A stretch of DNA of 64,000 nucleotides from Lunularia cruciata. Its lineage: Eukaryota; Streptophyta; Marchantiopsida; Lunulariales; Lunulariaceae. The translations under genes and the position numbers were made by a program. A model generated the notes under the pieces. The model was not told where the DNA came from, searched no databases, and saw only the letters and a program-made list of their open reading frames with translations. The stretch is from NCBI GenBank assembly GCA_948567375.1, contig OX419760.1:3038001-3102000 (forward strand), in the 5' to 3' direction. Positions 45,901 to 57,880 of this stretch are shown piece after piece (positions within the stretch are counted from its first letter, which is position 1; every line of letters starts with the position of its first letter).

Positions 45901-48704
45901 CCGAGACATTGAGAAAATCTGTGAACAAATGATCCTCGATAAATCTATGGAAAATGCAAGGTGAATGATCCCTCAAAGCTCAAGTATTTAACCGTGTGCA
46001 ATCAACCATTTAAAAAATATCTGCCAATACATGTAGTGATATTTTATCACTTCGGATACTTTCCAAAGTAAATTTTGATTCATGCCACCAAAAGAATAGA
46101 TATCCATTCACATAGTATAACTGCTCTCTCAACAAAAGTTGATATCCAAGCCAAAAGAACCAAATACTTTTCATACAATAGTTCAAGTTTTTCAATGCCC
46201 ATCATCTCTTTCAATTTTCTCCACACCCATTCTCTTTGAACTCTATGAATACGTAGCATCTTGTGAAGTAATGCCCATAACCCACATGCAACAACCATGG
46301 AGTTAAAAATTGGTAAGAAACTTTATTAAGGATTCAAAAACACCGTCTTGCCAATTGTAGGCAATACAAATATTTATCACAACTTCTCTGGTTTCTTCTT
46401 TAGTAAGAATCCTTGGGTGATCAATTACCTCATGCTCATCCATTGGGAGTAAACTCTATATCCTCTTTCTCCTTTTCTATCCATACACACACCAGTTTTA
46501 TTTACGAGAAAATTGTGCAAAATGATACATCAACTAATCCACTTCATCAAAAAGGAATTTCTGTTCCTACTTTTAAGTTGCACCTTGAGCTCCCTTTGAA
46601 GCTCTACTTTGAGCTCTCGCAACAAATGCCGTCGTGTCTTCAACAAATCCAATGCTTGTTCAGTATTTGTGCTCTTGTAACATATTTGTTCAAATCAATT
46701 TCATCATTTGTACAGGGCTGCTTGAATGAGCACATAAGCACATAACCCCGAGTCACTCAACAAATATTGATGTTGATTAAAGAAATTAGTAGATTCTCTT
46801 CTATTTATATCATACTCCAATGGTGACTCCTTGATACAATTCATGTCATGATAGTGACGTAGTGACACTCTGACATTCCTACAATGATAACGTACCCTTT
46901 GGGCAATTAAAATCTGCCCACACTTTGGAACAATGATAAGAGAACCAAATTTTGCACACCTTTTAAAATGGGGAATTCGTACTATTCGTTCATTTGAAAC
47001 ACCATCGATGAACCCCTCGTCTCCTGAAAAATAAACAGATTTTTCAACTGTGCAATTGCAAAATCTGTAGGGAAGACCCCAGTTCAGATTTTAGATATTT
47101 CATGAGTGAATAAATTTGAAATGTTTTGAATATGTTTGGTTCATACACTCATTTTCTCTCGAATTCAAATTCAAGTTCAAATTATCATTAAGAACCCTCC
47201 TTAATACTCATGGGTTAATCAAGACTTACGGGGAGAGCCCGATAACGCTTAAAACTCTACGGGTAATGGAAACCATGACCTATAAATATTTTACAGGGAC
47301 GGGGAGTTGCCTGTACACTGTTAGAATGCCCCTTCACTCTACCCTGGAAAGAATTTTATGGATATCCATAAAAATATATTTTATGGACCCTCTCCGGGTT
47401 CTAAAAAGCCTATTTGAAACGCACTATTGTTACAAACCATAACTCTTAAAAAAATTCTCGTGGGTTGACAAGGTTTATTTTCAGAAATTAAACAACAGTC
47501 GTTTGGAGACGTTTGTTCCACCTCTTGCATTTGTGGAAGAAAGAAACGTCTCTTGATGCATGCTGATCTTTTAGACTAAGGAAACCTAATCGTCATTGGA
47601 CTGCCGTGACTAACCTCTTTACCTTTCTAAATTTCCATTCTGCTGTGTTGATGTGGAAGGAATTCATGACGTATGTACATGCGAATTTGCTTTCACCTCT
47701 CTCTATCACCTGCAATGATTTTTGTTGAAAAGGAGCAGGCCGGATGTCCGGTCCACACTTCCTGATTCCGCCTTCGAGTCTGTGGCCATTTTGAAGAGGA
47801 GCTTTTGTTTTGACATTGGTGATTTCTTGGCATTCTGATAGACCCAAATACGGGTTTTATCCTAGTTCTGTCGAGGATAGGAAGATACAGGTTAGTAGCA
47901 GCCTTACAGTGGAGCAGACGCGGTCAACATGTCAGCCGCTTTGGTCCAACATTCCAGCTTGGCGTCTCCGGTTGGAATTGAGTGCTGACTAATTTCTTTC
48001 ATCTAGCTCCATAAGCCTAAAGTAAAAGCTATACCACTCGACTCCACATAAGTGCTTTACCTCGTTTCTGCTTGAAGATTGAACGCACAAGGCAGTTACA
48101 TTCCATCGAACTTCCATATGTGTAACTTCACGTTGTATCAAGCATATATAAATATTGTATGGTACTTATCAAAAAGCAGGGTTCATTAAGGTAAATTATG
48201 ATTTTGAAAGTACATCCATCAAGAGTTCCAATAAATATTATCGTCCTGCTGATAGATCATGTAACATATGAATATACATGCATATATAATTGTGTACAAT
48301 TGACTTTATTAGTACTCGAGATTATATGCACGTGTCCTTGCAGTTTTGTGTCATCACATTCATGTAGATGTAACTCTGAACACATATGCCAGGCAAACGC
48401 TTGTGGATACCATGGACATCTAAAATAGATTATTAGTGTCTCTTCTGTTCCATATGAAAATCGTCATGTTTGAACTATACTTAAATTGAAATGGTGCCAA
48501 TGAAGCAATTGATCACAATATCAATTTTTTCTTAGATCTTACTGTATAGGATGAAGAAATCGATAAATGAATTTTGCCAATATTCTAGATATTGCACATT
48601 CCTTCGTTCTTTCGGTTTTCAATGATATAGTAGCCCACATGGTGTGGGTCATGGATATGTCATTTAGGAGGACTAGTTACTAGGAGGACTAGTTAACTTC
48701 ATAT
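42951..48704. other. No gene recognised; short repeats only
   Basis: Short open frames without domains. 43060-43220 has repeated GTACAGGAACC/CAAGAACC-type units. 43980-44030 and 44720-44790 hold weak LINE-A tail-like traces. 45649-45850 holds a separate three-unit repeat. 46400-48700 looks less repetitive, but I see no supported exon chain. Confidence 0.45.
45649..45850 (+). repeat. Three-unit repeat with repeated peptide in an open frame
   Basis: Units start with CTTGCC(C/T)TTCTTTGT at 45649, 45718 and 45802. Each ends CACAAATT(C/T)GGTGAACAAA. The plus-strand frame 45587-45964 reads VLPFFVR...HKFGEQ three times, and the minus strand is open too. No known domain; probably noncoding tandem DNA. 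Confidence 0.7.
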
Positions 48705-49036
48705 TTGCTGATATCTTAGGTGCTGTAGGGCATATTCCTCCTACTATTGGGCTTAGCCCCATTTTACCCCCTTTCTCTTTTCCTTTGGCGGGTTGATGGC
48801 GTCTTCGGATCCTCCTTGTTTTCACGCGCGATCTCGTTTCTCTCTACTTCATCTTTGCATGATCTGGGACTTGCTAACATTCTGTGCTCTACTTCTGAAA
48901 GGTACCCAGGTGCGGTAGGGCAGATTTCTCATATAGACTCTATTGGGGTTTAGCCCCATTTCACCCTTTCTGTCTCTCTCTTGTCCGGCTTGATGGGTTC
49001 TTCCCCTCCTTCGTTTTGTATCCGTGGTCGTTTTTT
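48705..49036 (+). repeat. Two successive LINE-A 3' tail modules
   Basis: The first module (48708-48838) has GGGC-TTA-GCCC and a damaged second hairpin (GATGGCGTCTTCGGATC). The second (48909-49036) has GGGGT-TTA-GCCCC, still pairable through G-U, and GATGGGTTCTTCCC. Both begin near GATATCTTAGGTGC or AGGTGCGGTAGGGC, the same short distance before the tail. Neither has endonuclease coding sequence beyond the last codons. Confidence 0.7.
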
Positions 49037-49339
49037 CCATTTCATTTCTGAACAGACGTTTATGTTATCGAAAGTTTTTCAACTCCTACATGTAGATCTA
49101 CTTCATCTTTGCATGTTCGTATTAAAGTAGATCTGAAACGTGCTAACATTCTGTACTCTACTTCTGAACAAACGTTTATGCTACCGAAACTTTTTGAAGT
49201 CCTACATCCAGATCTGGTTGTGGCAAACCTGGAGTATCTTGATTATTATTCCAACATGTTAAACAAGTTGAAAAGGATTCAATATGAAATATCCTACCAG
49301 AGATGTCCGTCTTCAATGGATTTCTCATTCTAATAAATT

Positions 49340-49400
49340 TTTTATATTACCCTTGTACGGCTTGATGGATTCTTCTATCCTTCTTGTTATCTGGATCAAT
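49340..49400 (+). repeat. LINE-A tail fragment
   Basis: CCTTGTACGGCTTGATGG followed by TTCTTCTATCCTTCTTGTT matches the second half of the tail module. Hairpin 1 is absent. Confidence 0.55.
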
Positions 49401-49731
49401 CACCATTCATCTTCAATGGAAAGCATAGAGAATCTTCTATGGGACATTAAGAGAATATTTTTCAAGCATGGGAATCCTCTTTGCTGGATCCCGAAGGATG
49501 AGTTATGAGGGCGACTCCAGTACTTTTAAACGCCGTACTACAGGATATTTAAAGTCAACGTGTACATCGAGAGTTGTCGGGATGGAGCTCCTACCTAGCT
49601 CCGCTGTATATGGTGTGTGTAGAAGGATCCCAATTTTTACTCCCTGATCCTTGTCCGATTCTTGTCAATCAGGTTTAATTCCGGTGTTTAGTTTTATGGT
49701 AAAGTAAATTGATGGAGTCCTACGCCATCTT

Positions 49732-50137
49732 CGTTGATGTGTACCTGGATTCTATACCTAAGAATGATATATATATAAAATAAGAAGGAAAGAAAGAGAG
49801 AAAAAGAGCAAAAGGCACAACAGTCCCAAACACAAGACATCGGAGTAGAAAGAAAGAAAACACAAAAATATATACCCTGAAGGAAAGAAAAATAGAATAC
49901 AAAGTGCCAAAGACTGCTAGAGGGAAACTGAGAACGTTGATGTGTACCTGGATTCTATACCTAAGAATGATATATATATAAAATAAGAAGGAAAGAAAGA
50001 GAGAAAAAGAGCAAAAGGCACAACAGTCCCAAACACAAGACATCGGAGTAGAAAGAAAGAAAACACAAAAATATATACCCTGAAGGAAAGAAAAATAGAA
50101 TACAAAGTGCCAAAGACTGCTAGAGGGAAACTGAGAA
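49732..50137. repeat. Perfect 203-bp tandem duplication in the LINE-2 3' region
   Basis: Copies at 49732-49934 and 49935-50137 appear identical. Each begins CGTTGATGTGTACCTGG and ends AGGGAAACTGAGAA. The sequence is related to 35200-35290, the region beyond the other LINE-2 3' end, so it belongs to that element's untranslated end. Confidence 0.93.
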
Positions 50138-51905
50138 CGGAGCCCAATTAAACCCAAGGGTCACAAACTGCAGCAAGACCTAGATCCCCAAGCGGGACCA
50201 AGGAGGCCACAAAGGAACTAGCAAAAAAGCAACAAGAACACTACTTCTGAATTGTGTGATAGAGTTCCTCTAATGATATATTTGATAAATGAGGAGGAGG
50301 GCCCTAGATGTGGTGTGCACTCCTGTTACTGCTGCTTGTCTATGAAGAGCCTAGGCTTGAGAGCACTCTAGTGTGATGGAGCCTCTTTTGTTGAAATTAG
50401 GAGGTGAGCATGGCTTGGGAGACAACCATTACTCCTCTCCATCGTGAAAACTCTCATGTTGCTTCCCTAACCAGGCCATCAAAATGGTGATGAAGGTGCA
50501 CAAAAATCTCCACAGCAAGAGGAATGAAAGTGTCGGATGCAAGCTGTAGTGCATAGTGATACTCCTTTCCTTGAGCTGTGATGATCACCACTACTCATGC
50601 CTAGATGCTTGCTCGTGCTAATGTCTCTACTCGTAGGGAGTTTGCAACCACCAAATCATACAAATTATGCCAACTATTTGTGAATGTGATGATATCTATT
50701 CTCACCCAATGCGGAGGTGATCTTGGTAAGTCCACCCACCATTCAAGCTATACCTAGGACTATGTAGATTGGAGGACCATTATAACCTAAATCGGATTAT
50801 GTACTCTAGCGTGTTCTCCTCCTACAACACACCGTAATAGATGTGTGTCCTGTTTGTCATATGTGGAACCACATTTGCATAAATCTGGAAGCCCTAGCAA
50901 GACTGGATGAAGGAGAGACCTAAACATAACAAAAGTGAAGTAGAAAAATCCTTGGATGTGAAACCAAAGTCCTTTATCAAAGAGGAGGCATGGAGCCAAG
51001 CTCTAGAGCCTTTCGCTCCATAGGAAAAATCCTAGCTCTATCAAGTAATGGTGCATCAATGAGGATGTTTAAGAGTGTGTGGGTATGCATATGCTCATTG
51101 ATGTTTGCTTGAATCTTCTTGGAGTCTAGTAAAACAAAATTGGCAAATGATGGGAGTGTTGTGTGTGTAAGACTTGGTAAAAGGTCACAAACCAACCATA
51201 GATAAATATGAAATCATGGGTACTTGAATCCACTATCATGGTAGGTGATAATAGAAAGGAACACCATGGTATAAGAACTAATTGATCAAGTGAGGGGCCA
51301 CTAGGGCCCATGCACCTATAAAGGTTGTTGGTCTAATAGTTCTTGTAATATGTGACCACATCCTCCTATGGCTATAGGTAGTGTTATTTGTAGTCTACAC
51401 TACTCTTTTAATAGTTGTGGGAGCATAAATGGCACTAAGAGCGTGGAGAAGGTATGGCGCATGGTGCTATCAAAAGTGCATAATTGTGACAAAAATGCCT
51501 CTATAGGAGGGTATGTATGAGCTAAATAGGAGGCTCAAGGAGATAACTATGTACTAAGATGGAGTAGGCTACCTCTGCATTCTCCAACTTTGCAAGTAAG
51601 TGAACATGGGCTATGGCCTGCACTAGTATGTTGGAGATGAACATTTTGTAGTAATCCTCAGTCCCTAATAGAGATCTCAATACCTTAATGCCTTTTATTA
51701 GGAATTTGAATCTTGGTGGAAATTTTGAGGGAGTGAGAACTACACATGGGCTCTATATCTTTCATTACAAGTCTGGACTTGTAAACCCAAGGTCTCTAAG
51801 CTGTATGTGAAAGACGTCACAACATGCACCACATCCTCCAAGGGCCTAAGATGTGGGTATCATCAGAGAGGGATGGAAAGGCACTACTCACTCAGATGTA
51901 TCATA
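50138..51905 (-). pseudogene. LINE-2 C-terminal copy
   Basis: Minus-strand reading includes a finger CKCGSTYDKQDTHLLRCVVGGEH near 50860, followed by decayed endonuclease-like sequence towards 50260. Upstream (near 51250-51800) it parallels 36500-36970; for example, CCTCCAAGGG-CCTAAGATGTGGGT occurs in both copies. Many stops and shifts. At 51905-52140 a short stretch is the reverse complement of 49860-50230, a second LINE-2 3' end in plus orientation. Confidence 0.65.
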
Positions 51906-52140
51906 CCAGCAATAGTTTTTTAATTGCCTTTCTATTGGTTGCTTTGAGACCTTCCCTTGGTCCTTGGTGGGCTTGGGGGTCTAGGTTTTGCTTCGATTTC
52001 TTACCCGGGTTTCTTTGGACACCTTGCTCGATTTCCCTTTTGCACCCTAGGATTCTAGGATGCTTTGTTTGTTTTCTATTTCTCTTTCCTTTGGGGTAAA
52101 TATTTTGGTGTGTTCTCCGTTGAACCCCCCAAGTTTATTT

Positions 52141-53899
52141 ACACAAGTTCCATTCTGATCGAGGTGTTTACGTACCAGGTGATCCAATTACTCATACTGC
52201 TGACCGATGCTTGTAGGATTGTTCTTTATAGTACCTTGCGGCTTCTGTGCTGTGGTCATATATATTACCAGCACAAAAGGATGCGTGTAACTTCTGGCAA
52301 CACGTGTAGTAGGACGAGTCTACTTCGATGACTGGTAGTAGGCATTGCAATCATTTTATCGGCCGATATGGACGCGCTGTATACCTCGTGCTATTTGAAG
52401 ATCTCTTGGATCGTTGTTGTCATGATAGTGAGACACGACTTGAAAAGCTAAAAGCTGAACCCCCAAAAGAGTTTAACCGTTCAGCACTACAGTACCTCCA
52501 CATTCTGAAGTTCAATCTTTCCTGGATAAGTGGTCAAGGGCGCAGTACAATATCCCGAAGGAAAACGAAAATGAGTTCTGTAGTGTGTGATTCCTAGGCA
52601 TATAGCCCTCCCCGTAAGCTTGTTTTGTCGTTGAGAAGATCCTGAGGGCCGTGTTCCAGCTCATCACAGACTGATGTAAGCTGCCTATTATTTATGTACA
52701 TTGAGCAAGTAAAGGTAATGGGCATATCGACCATGATCTGCTACAATTGTGGGAGAAGGTAAGTACTTGTTAGCTCCATTGGAATAGGAGACTAACTGAT
52801 CGGAGTCTTCAGACGACAAAATTATAGAAATTTATGGGAAAGGAAACCTTAGACAGGCCCACCTCATGCGTCTATAATTTGAGTTCATGTAAACTTATAT
52901 TAGTAATGCTGTTCATGGCTCGTATGATGTCATTTGGACAAAAATTCTCTATTTTGATGGCAGTTCCAAGCCAATTTGGGTATTTACCAGACTGACCGGA
53001 GACTTATAGGTTCTACCAATGTGTAGATTAAACCGCTTCGAATTTCTGTTGTAGGTTTAACCATTCGAGGATCGTCGCCAACGACGAGATTACGATCGAA
53101 CCTGACGGCACCTTCTCTCAGGACCATAAATTGTGGGGATCTCGCAAAGCTACTTCTGGTTTCATAACGTCCACAAGTCCTTTGCAGCAGTGCTGGGATC
53201 CCAGTTCCCAAATGCAGTAAATACCACCAAATTGCGCGCATTTGATTCACATCGTCCAGAATATAATCCGTGTCATTCTTATCTCAGATGATCTTCCAGG
53301 TGCGTGATGCTCGAAACCGTGAATATCCTCTGTTTGTTGTATTACCCCCGCTGACCTAGCTCTAAGGTTCTGTTTCCATGAGAGCGGAAACGCCCTATCC
53401 AGTCGTCTTTCTGACATGAAAGACTCGGCGCTTTGTCATTGCACAATTCAGAGTGTGAATCGCTCTTCTCAGAGAGGCGGAAATACCCCACCTCTCACCT
53501 CCCAGACTTTAATCTTTTATCTGATGTTCTGTTCTGGCTATGTCATGCATCTAAATATAACCATACTTACAAATCCGTCCATGAGTGGTTCCAGGAAGGT
53601 TCGGCTCCTCTTTCGAAACCCATACCCATGATATGAGGGCTGAGAGGCAAGCTTCGATGGGAACCGAGCCTAAGAAGAACCTAGGCGGTTCTTTCCATGA
53701 CCCTGTGCCGTCACCTTGTTTCTCTTACCTTGTTTCGGGTTGTCGAGAACTTCGTGTAAGAGAATTACAAATTACAGCCATGGCTACTATGTACGCGCCG
53801 ACCCCTTATAACCTCGGGAAGTGGGAGCACGAGGATGCGCTCAACGTGCTTGTTTATCAAGCCACACATGTGGAAGGTCTTTTCTGCTTCGATTACTAG
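52141..53899. other. No gene recognised
   Basis: Contains ATG-initiated open frames such as 52328-52597 and 53585-53899, without recognisable domains. A block near 53640-53670 (TGAGAGGCAAGCTTCGATG) resembles one near 3769-3790, suggesting a shared, unidentified repeat. GC content looks higher than in the LTR-rich regions. Confidence 0.45.
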
Positions 53900-53904
53900 A
53901 TTCC

Positions 53905-54330
53905 TAATGGGGCTTGGTTCCATTTTACCTGTTAATGTCTTATCCTTGTCAAACCGTACAAGGACGGGTTCTTCCCATCCTTCATTTTATCCTGCGCGGT
54001 CGCCTTCTCATCCTTCGTTTGCTACTTTATTCTCTAAACTCGACTGTCAAATAGACCCTGCCGGGGAATTCAAAATGCGCACGTGCTCAATCGCCACGTG
54101 ATTGAGCACGTCAAGGGTTTGTCCAGCACGAATAAGAGAGCTGACACACGGTGACGCGTGTAGTTATATAACAGACATATTGATGTAGAGCAATGTGAAG
54201 CGAGTTCCTATCTGACTATAACATAAAAATTGTCGGTAGTAATCTACTGATTTATCGATAGGTTCTTTCCTTGTACGGTTTGACGGGGGTCTTCTCATCC
54301 TCCCTGTGATCTTATGTGTGTCGTTTTTCT
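53905..54330 (+). repeat. Two LINE-A tail modules
   Basis: The first (53905-54010) has GGGGC-TTG-GTTCC, pairable through two G-U pairs, an altered second hairpin (GACGGGTTCTTCCCATC) and CGCGGTCGCC. The second (54255-54330) has CTTGTACGGTTTGACGGGGGTCTTC only. Both lack endonuclease coding sequence. Confidence 0.65.
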
Positions 54331-54756
54331 TTTCTATTATATAGTGACGATCAAGTTGGCATTGTTGAGTTTCACAATGCACTTTAATCTGCAATGTCAG
54401 CTCATATTCCACATCAAAAAGAATGTTCCGGCATAGATTATCAGATTGTGCAGAGGAAGCTATAGTATTTGAATGACGTGTCGTGTGAAAAGTCTGTCCT
54501 AAGTTCGTACATGACGTAATCGTTAACCTAATTTACTGGAGCTCTTGTGATCAGGAGGCGGAATAAGAAAGTGGAAACAAAACACATGGGCAAGGCGCTC
54601 TCATGGGACATAAAGTGAAGGGACCCCGAAGAACACGCTAGAGCCGATATCTTAGCTATGTGCACACATAATGTCAAAATGGCTATTCGCGATCATTCCA
54701 GGAAGCATACTCATTACGATCCATGAAAAAAAAAATATAAAAAAAATATAAAAAAT

Positions 54757-55829
54757 AAGGCGACCGCATAGGGAAAATGAAGGATGGGAAGACCCCATCA
54801 AGCCTTACAAGGGAGAGACAAAAAAGGTAACATGGGGCTAAGCCCCAATAGAGTCTGTATGAGAAATCTGCCCTACCGCACCTAAGATATCCGAGCAATG
54901 CAAGGTCTACACACAACTGGAGCATCCGAAGACACATCACCTAATGTGATTGCTCTCCTATGGATTGCACAAGCCACTGCACTCTGTAGAGCAATGGACA
55001 CACTCAGTAAGCTACAAAGTATGAGAGTGAGAGTGGTACCCCCTGACGCCTAACATGATAAGTTCTCGCGCACTCCCTGACAAATGTGTCAAATGCCGTG
55101 TCCATCGCTCCATATAACTCCAAGGCTAGAGGAACAAAGAGGTGACCTCGCTGCAGGCCCCTATACTTGGAGACCTTGTTGCACTCGCCGCCCATCCAGG
55201 GGGATGGGTAATCACTCCCTCCGAAACTGTATCCCGCGTAGGGCCCGTGACCACGACATCCGCTATTGTCACCTGATCATCTCGGACCAAGTATAAGTCT
55301 GCCTTGACACGTGTCGTCTGCAATGCATACGAACGCTCCCTCCAAGCTAAGTATCCACTCTCTCGTGCCATAGCAAACACTATGTCTCTAATGGCATCAT
55401 GTGTAGCTATCCTCTGTCCTCCAAAAGGACACCGTGTCATGTGGACCACCGCTGCATCTAGTGTAGAACCACACTCACAAGTGAGTAGTGAAGATGCAGA
55501 TGGGTGGACCAAACCTAGGCGAAACCTCATCGCTGTAGAGAAAGTAGCCTATGCGAGTCGGAAAGCCCTAATGCATGGTCAAGCTAGGATCCACGAGCCT
55601 GCACCCTTGCCGATGCAAGAGCGTAGACGTGCTCTAGTAGCCTGAGGAATGGACGAGTCAACTAAGAGAGAATGTAGCGTATGCTCACACTATCGCTCCA
55701 TCAAGGAAGACTGTAGACCTCTAGTCCAATTTGACGATAGTGAAGCAAACGATGGAAAACCCTCTCGTGCTCATGGGGATAGACTATCTCTCGTCTGCCA
55801 CAATAACACTTGGAGAGAAAAGGATCCAA
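54757..55829 (-). mobile_element. LINE-A copy with intact CCHC-to-endonuclease junction
   Basis: This is the closest relative of the 1133-2420 copy, in opposite orientation. It corresponds to about 1326-2420 there and ends abruptly at a GGATCC junction near 55829. It has CAG where the 1133 copy has TAG after the finger, so finger and endonuclease read through (frame 55530-55126). A small deletion before KVSKY then shifts the frame; the remainder continues at about 55195-54880. The tail has both hairpins paired. It is flanked on the 3' side by an A/T-rich run. Confidence 0.88.
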
Positions 55830-56044
55830 GGAAACAAAAAGAAAGAAACAAGGCTGCGGCATCCACAACACTTAAGATGATGAAATTTATTTATTTATTT
55901 TCTAGGTGTGTAGACCATGCCAACGTGGGGACGAGGCGCATTGTAGAGGTACCAGGAGTCCATTGAACTTGTTAGCGCACCTATTAATACCTTGTTTCAA
56001 ATAGTTCTACACAATCCATAGGATCAAGCCAAGAGGATCGAAAG

Positions 56045-56140
56045 AGAAAGGTGACCACGTAGGAAATAAGCAAGATGGAAGATCTCATTAAACCGTACAA
56101 GGAGAAGACATAAAAGGTAAAATGGAGTTAATATTGAGAC
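56045..56140 (-). repeat. Decayed LINE-A tail module
   Basis: The plus strand reads GTGACCACGTAGGAAATAAG then GATGGAAGATCTCATTAAACC and AAGACATAAAAGGTAAAATGGAG. This is the reverse complement of the tail order, with both hairpins degraded. Confidence 0.55.
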
Positions 56141-56449
56141 ATAAAAGGTAAAAGAGCTTAAGTACAATGTTATCTGCTTTATCAAACCTAAGATGTCTAA
56201 GCTTAAGAGGATCTAAGTAAAAAGATAAAATTCTCACAGTCCAAGTTTTAGACGACATTTTCTTGTCTTCATCAATTAAATATTTATTGATACCAATCCT
56301 TTTTACCTTGTCATTTTTTTATTATTTAACATGTTTGATAAGATGGATTACTTTTTACTTGTTTTATTTATTTATTTGATTATTATTTTTATCTGAAATT
56401 GTGATAATTAGACTAACCACAATAACTGTATTAGGGGAAATGGAAATAT

Positions 56450-57010
56450 GTAACTTGTCATCACACATGCATTCTAATGGTCTGCATCTAAGCACTTGTT
56501 TTACAAAAGAGAAATATACATAATTTGATTAGTCATCACTCTAGTCTCACTATGGAGAGCACACCAAAACACCAATACTCAAAATATCAATGCATCTCAC
56601 CCAAACATGATGCATAAACAAAAAGTAGGTAATGGATTGGATTCAATCATAAGAAATCCAAAAGGTAACTCTCCATCTCACAAATCTAATTGGATTACCT
56701 CTACCACCATTTGGTATTTCATATAATAGAAACATCTATGTATTCTTACACAACAATTGGATTAATTGCACTCTCCTAGCCAAGGCTACATAGATATAAA
56801 TATGTACACCAATCTCTAGGACAACAAGTGAAGATGTACCAATTGGTTAAGGCATCCATTTAGGAACCAAAGATCCAAGGTTCAAACCCTTCTACTCACA
56901 CTATTGAGGGGTGTGCTAATTGCTAAAAATACTACCAAAAACTCCTTTGAATTGGCTAGCCTCATGCAAGCTTGCTCTCTAGCCCACAGGCCTATACCTC
57001 AAAGAGACAA
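56450..57010. repeat. Dispersed repeat shared with 29230-29980, with tRNA-like A and B boxes
   Basis: Shared blocks include TGGTCTGCA, CACACCAAAACACCAAT and GTACACCAATCTCT. Inside, CAATTGGTTAAGGCATCC (near 56840-56857) resembles an RNA polymerase III A box and GGTTCAAACCC (56879-56889) a B box about 35 bp away. A tRNA-derived SINE or a tRNA relic within a larger repeat is possible. No full cloverleaf was found. Confidence 0.5.
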
Positions 57011-57059
57011 TTGAGGCCTTATTTATTGCTACTTTGGACCTAAATAACCTTCCCCAGCT

Positions 57060-57530
57060 TGATATAACTCACTTTGAGGCCTCAAAAGCCTCTCCAACTG
57101 AGGCCAAGCTCATAACCTTATGCCTCAAAGCCTCAAAACACCAAATTCAACAATACTTTCCAACTCAAGCCGAGCTAAAAAATTGAGCTTGGCTCACACA
57201 ACACATGCCTCAAAGCCTCAAAACACCAAATTGAGCCAATTGATGCCTTCTTTGTTGCCACTTGGAGATCTCCAAAGTTTTCTCCAACTTAGGTTTAACT
57301 TGCTTCAAGACCTCTAAAACCCTTACCGACTCAAGCTGACTTCCAAAACTCTGGGAATTAAGAAGAGTAGTGCAAGCCAAGCTCACAACCCCATACATCA
57401 AAGCCTCAAAACACCAAATTCAAAAACCTCTCCAACTTAGGCCAAGCACACAATCTAATGCCTCAAAACACCAAATTGAGCCAATTGAGACCTTCTTTGT
57501 TGCCCTTTGAGACCTCCAAAACTATTGGAG
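57060..57530. repeat. Imperfect repeats of a CCTCAAAGCCTCAAAACACCAA unit
   Basis: The unit recurs near 57122, 57210, 57401 and 57460. It is interspersed with GAGCCAATTGA-(T/G)-(G/A)CCTTCTTTGTTGCC blocks near 57233 and 57478. The open frames here are made of these repeats and have no domain. Confidence 0.7.
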
Positions 57531-57700
57531 GAAGAAAATTCAAATTGGAATTGAGAGAGCAGTCAGAATATAAATTTGGGTATTCTATGGAGAAAAAGTC
57601 ATTCATAAATCTGGTCAAGAATATCATGCATAAGAATTGTGCCAATTTTGTGTGGTTTACCTAAAATTTTCATACATCCATAATTGCACAAGGTTTTTTT

Positions 57701-57880
57701 ATTCAAGAGCTATCAAAAGTCACACCTGATTGTGGACTTTACAAATATGTATGCACTTGCACTTATAGTCCCTAATCTCATTTTTTTCTGTATTCAAGAG
57801 CAATCAAAAGTCACACCCAATTGTGGACTTTACAAATATGTACACATTTGCACTTATAGTCCCTTATCTCATTTTGGAAT
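57701..57880. repeat. Tandem duplication, 91-bp period
   Basis: Copies start ATTCAAGAGC at 57701 and 57792. Both contain TGTGGACTTTACAAATATGT and CACTTATAGTCCCT. They differ at a few bases. Confidence 0.85.

Noticed and set aside
49732-50157. Minus-strand open frame of about 145 codons with repeated hydrophobic peptides
   Set aside because: It arises from the perfect 203-bp tandem duplication in a LINE untranslated region; the repeated peptide follows from the DNA repeat.
51905-52140. Twin-priming inversion of LINE-2
   Set aside because: The inverted part repeats the same 3' segment already present at 49860-50230; twin priming would give different segments of one element.
57060-57530. CRISPR-like regularly spaced repeat
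   Set aside because: Repeats are imperfect and unevenly spaced in a plant repeat; there is no array structure.
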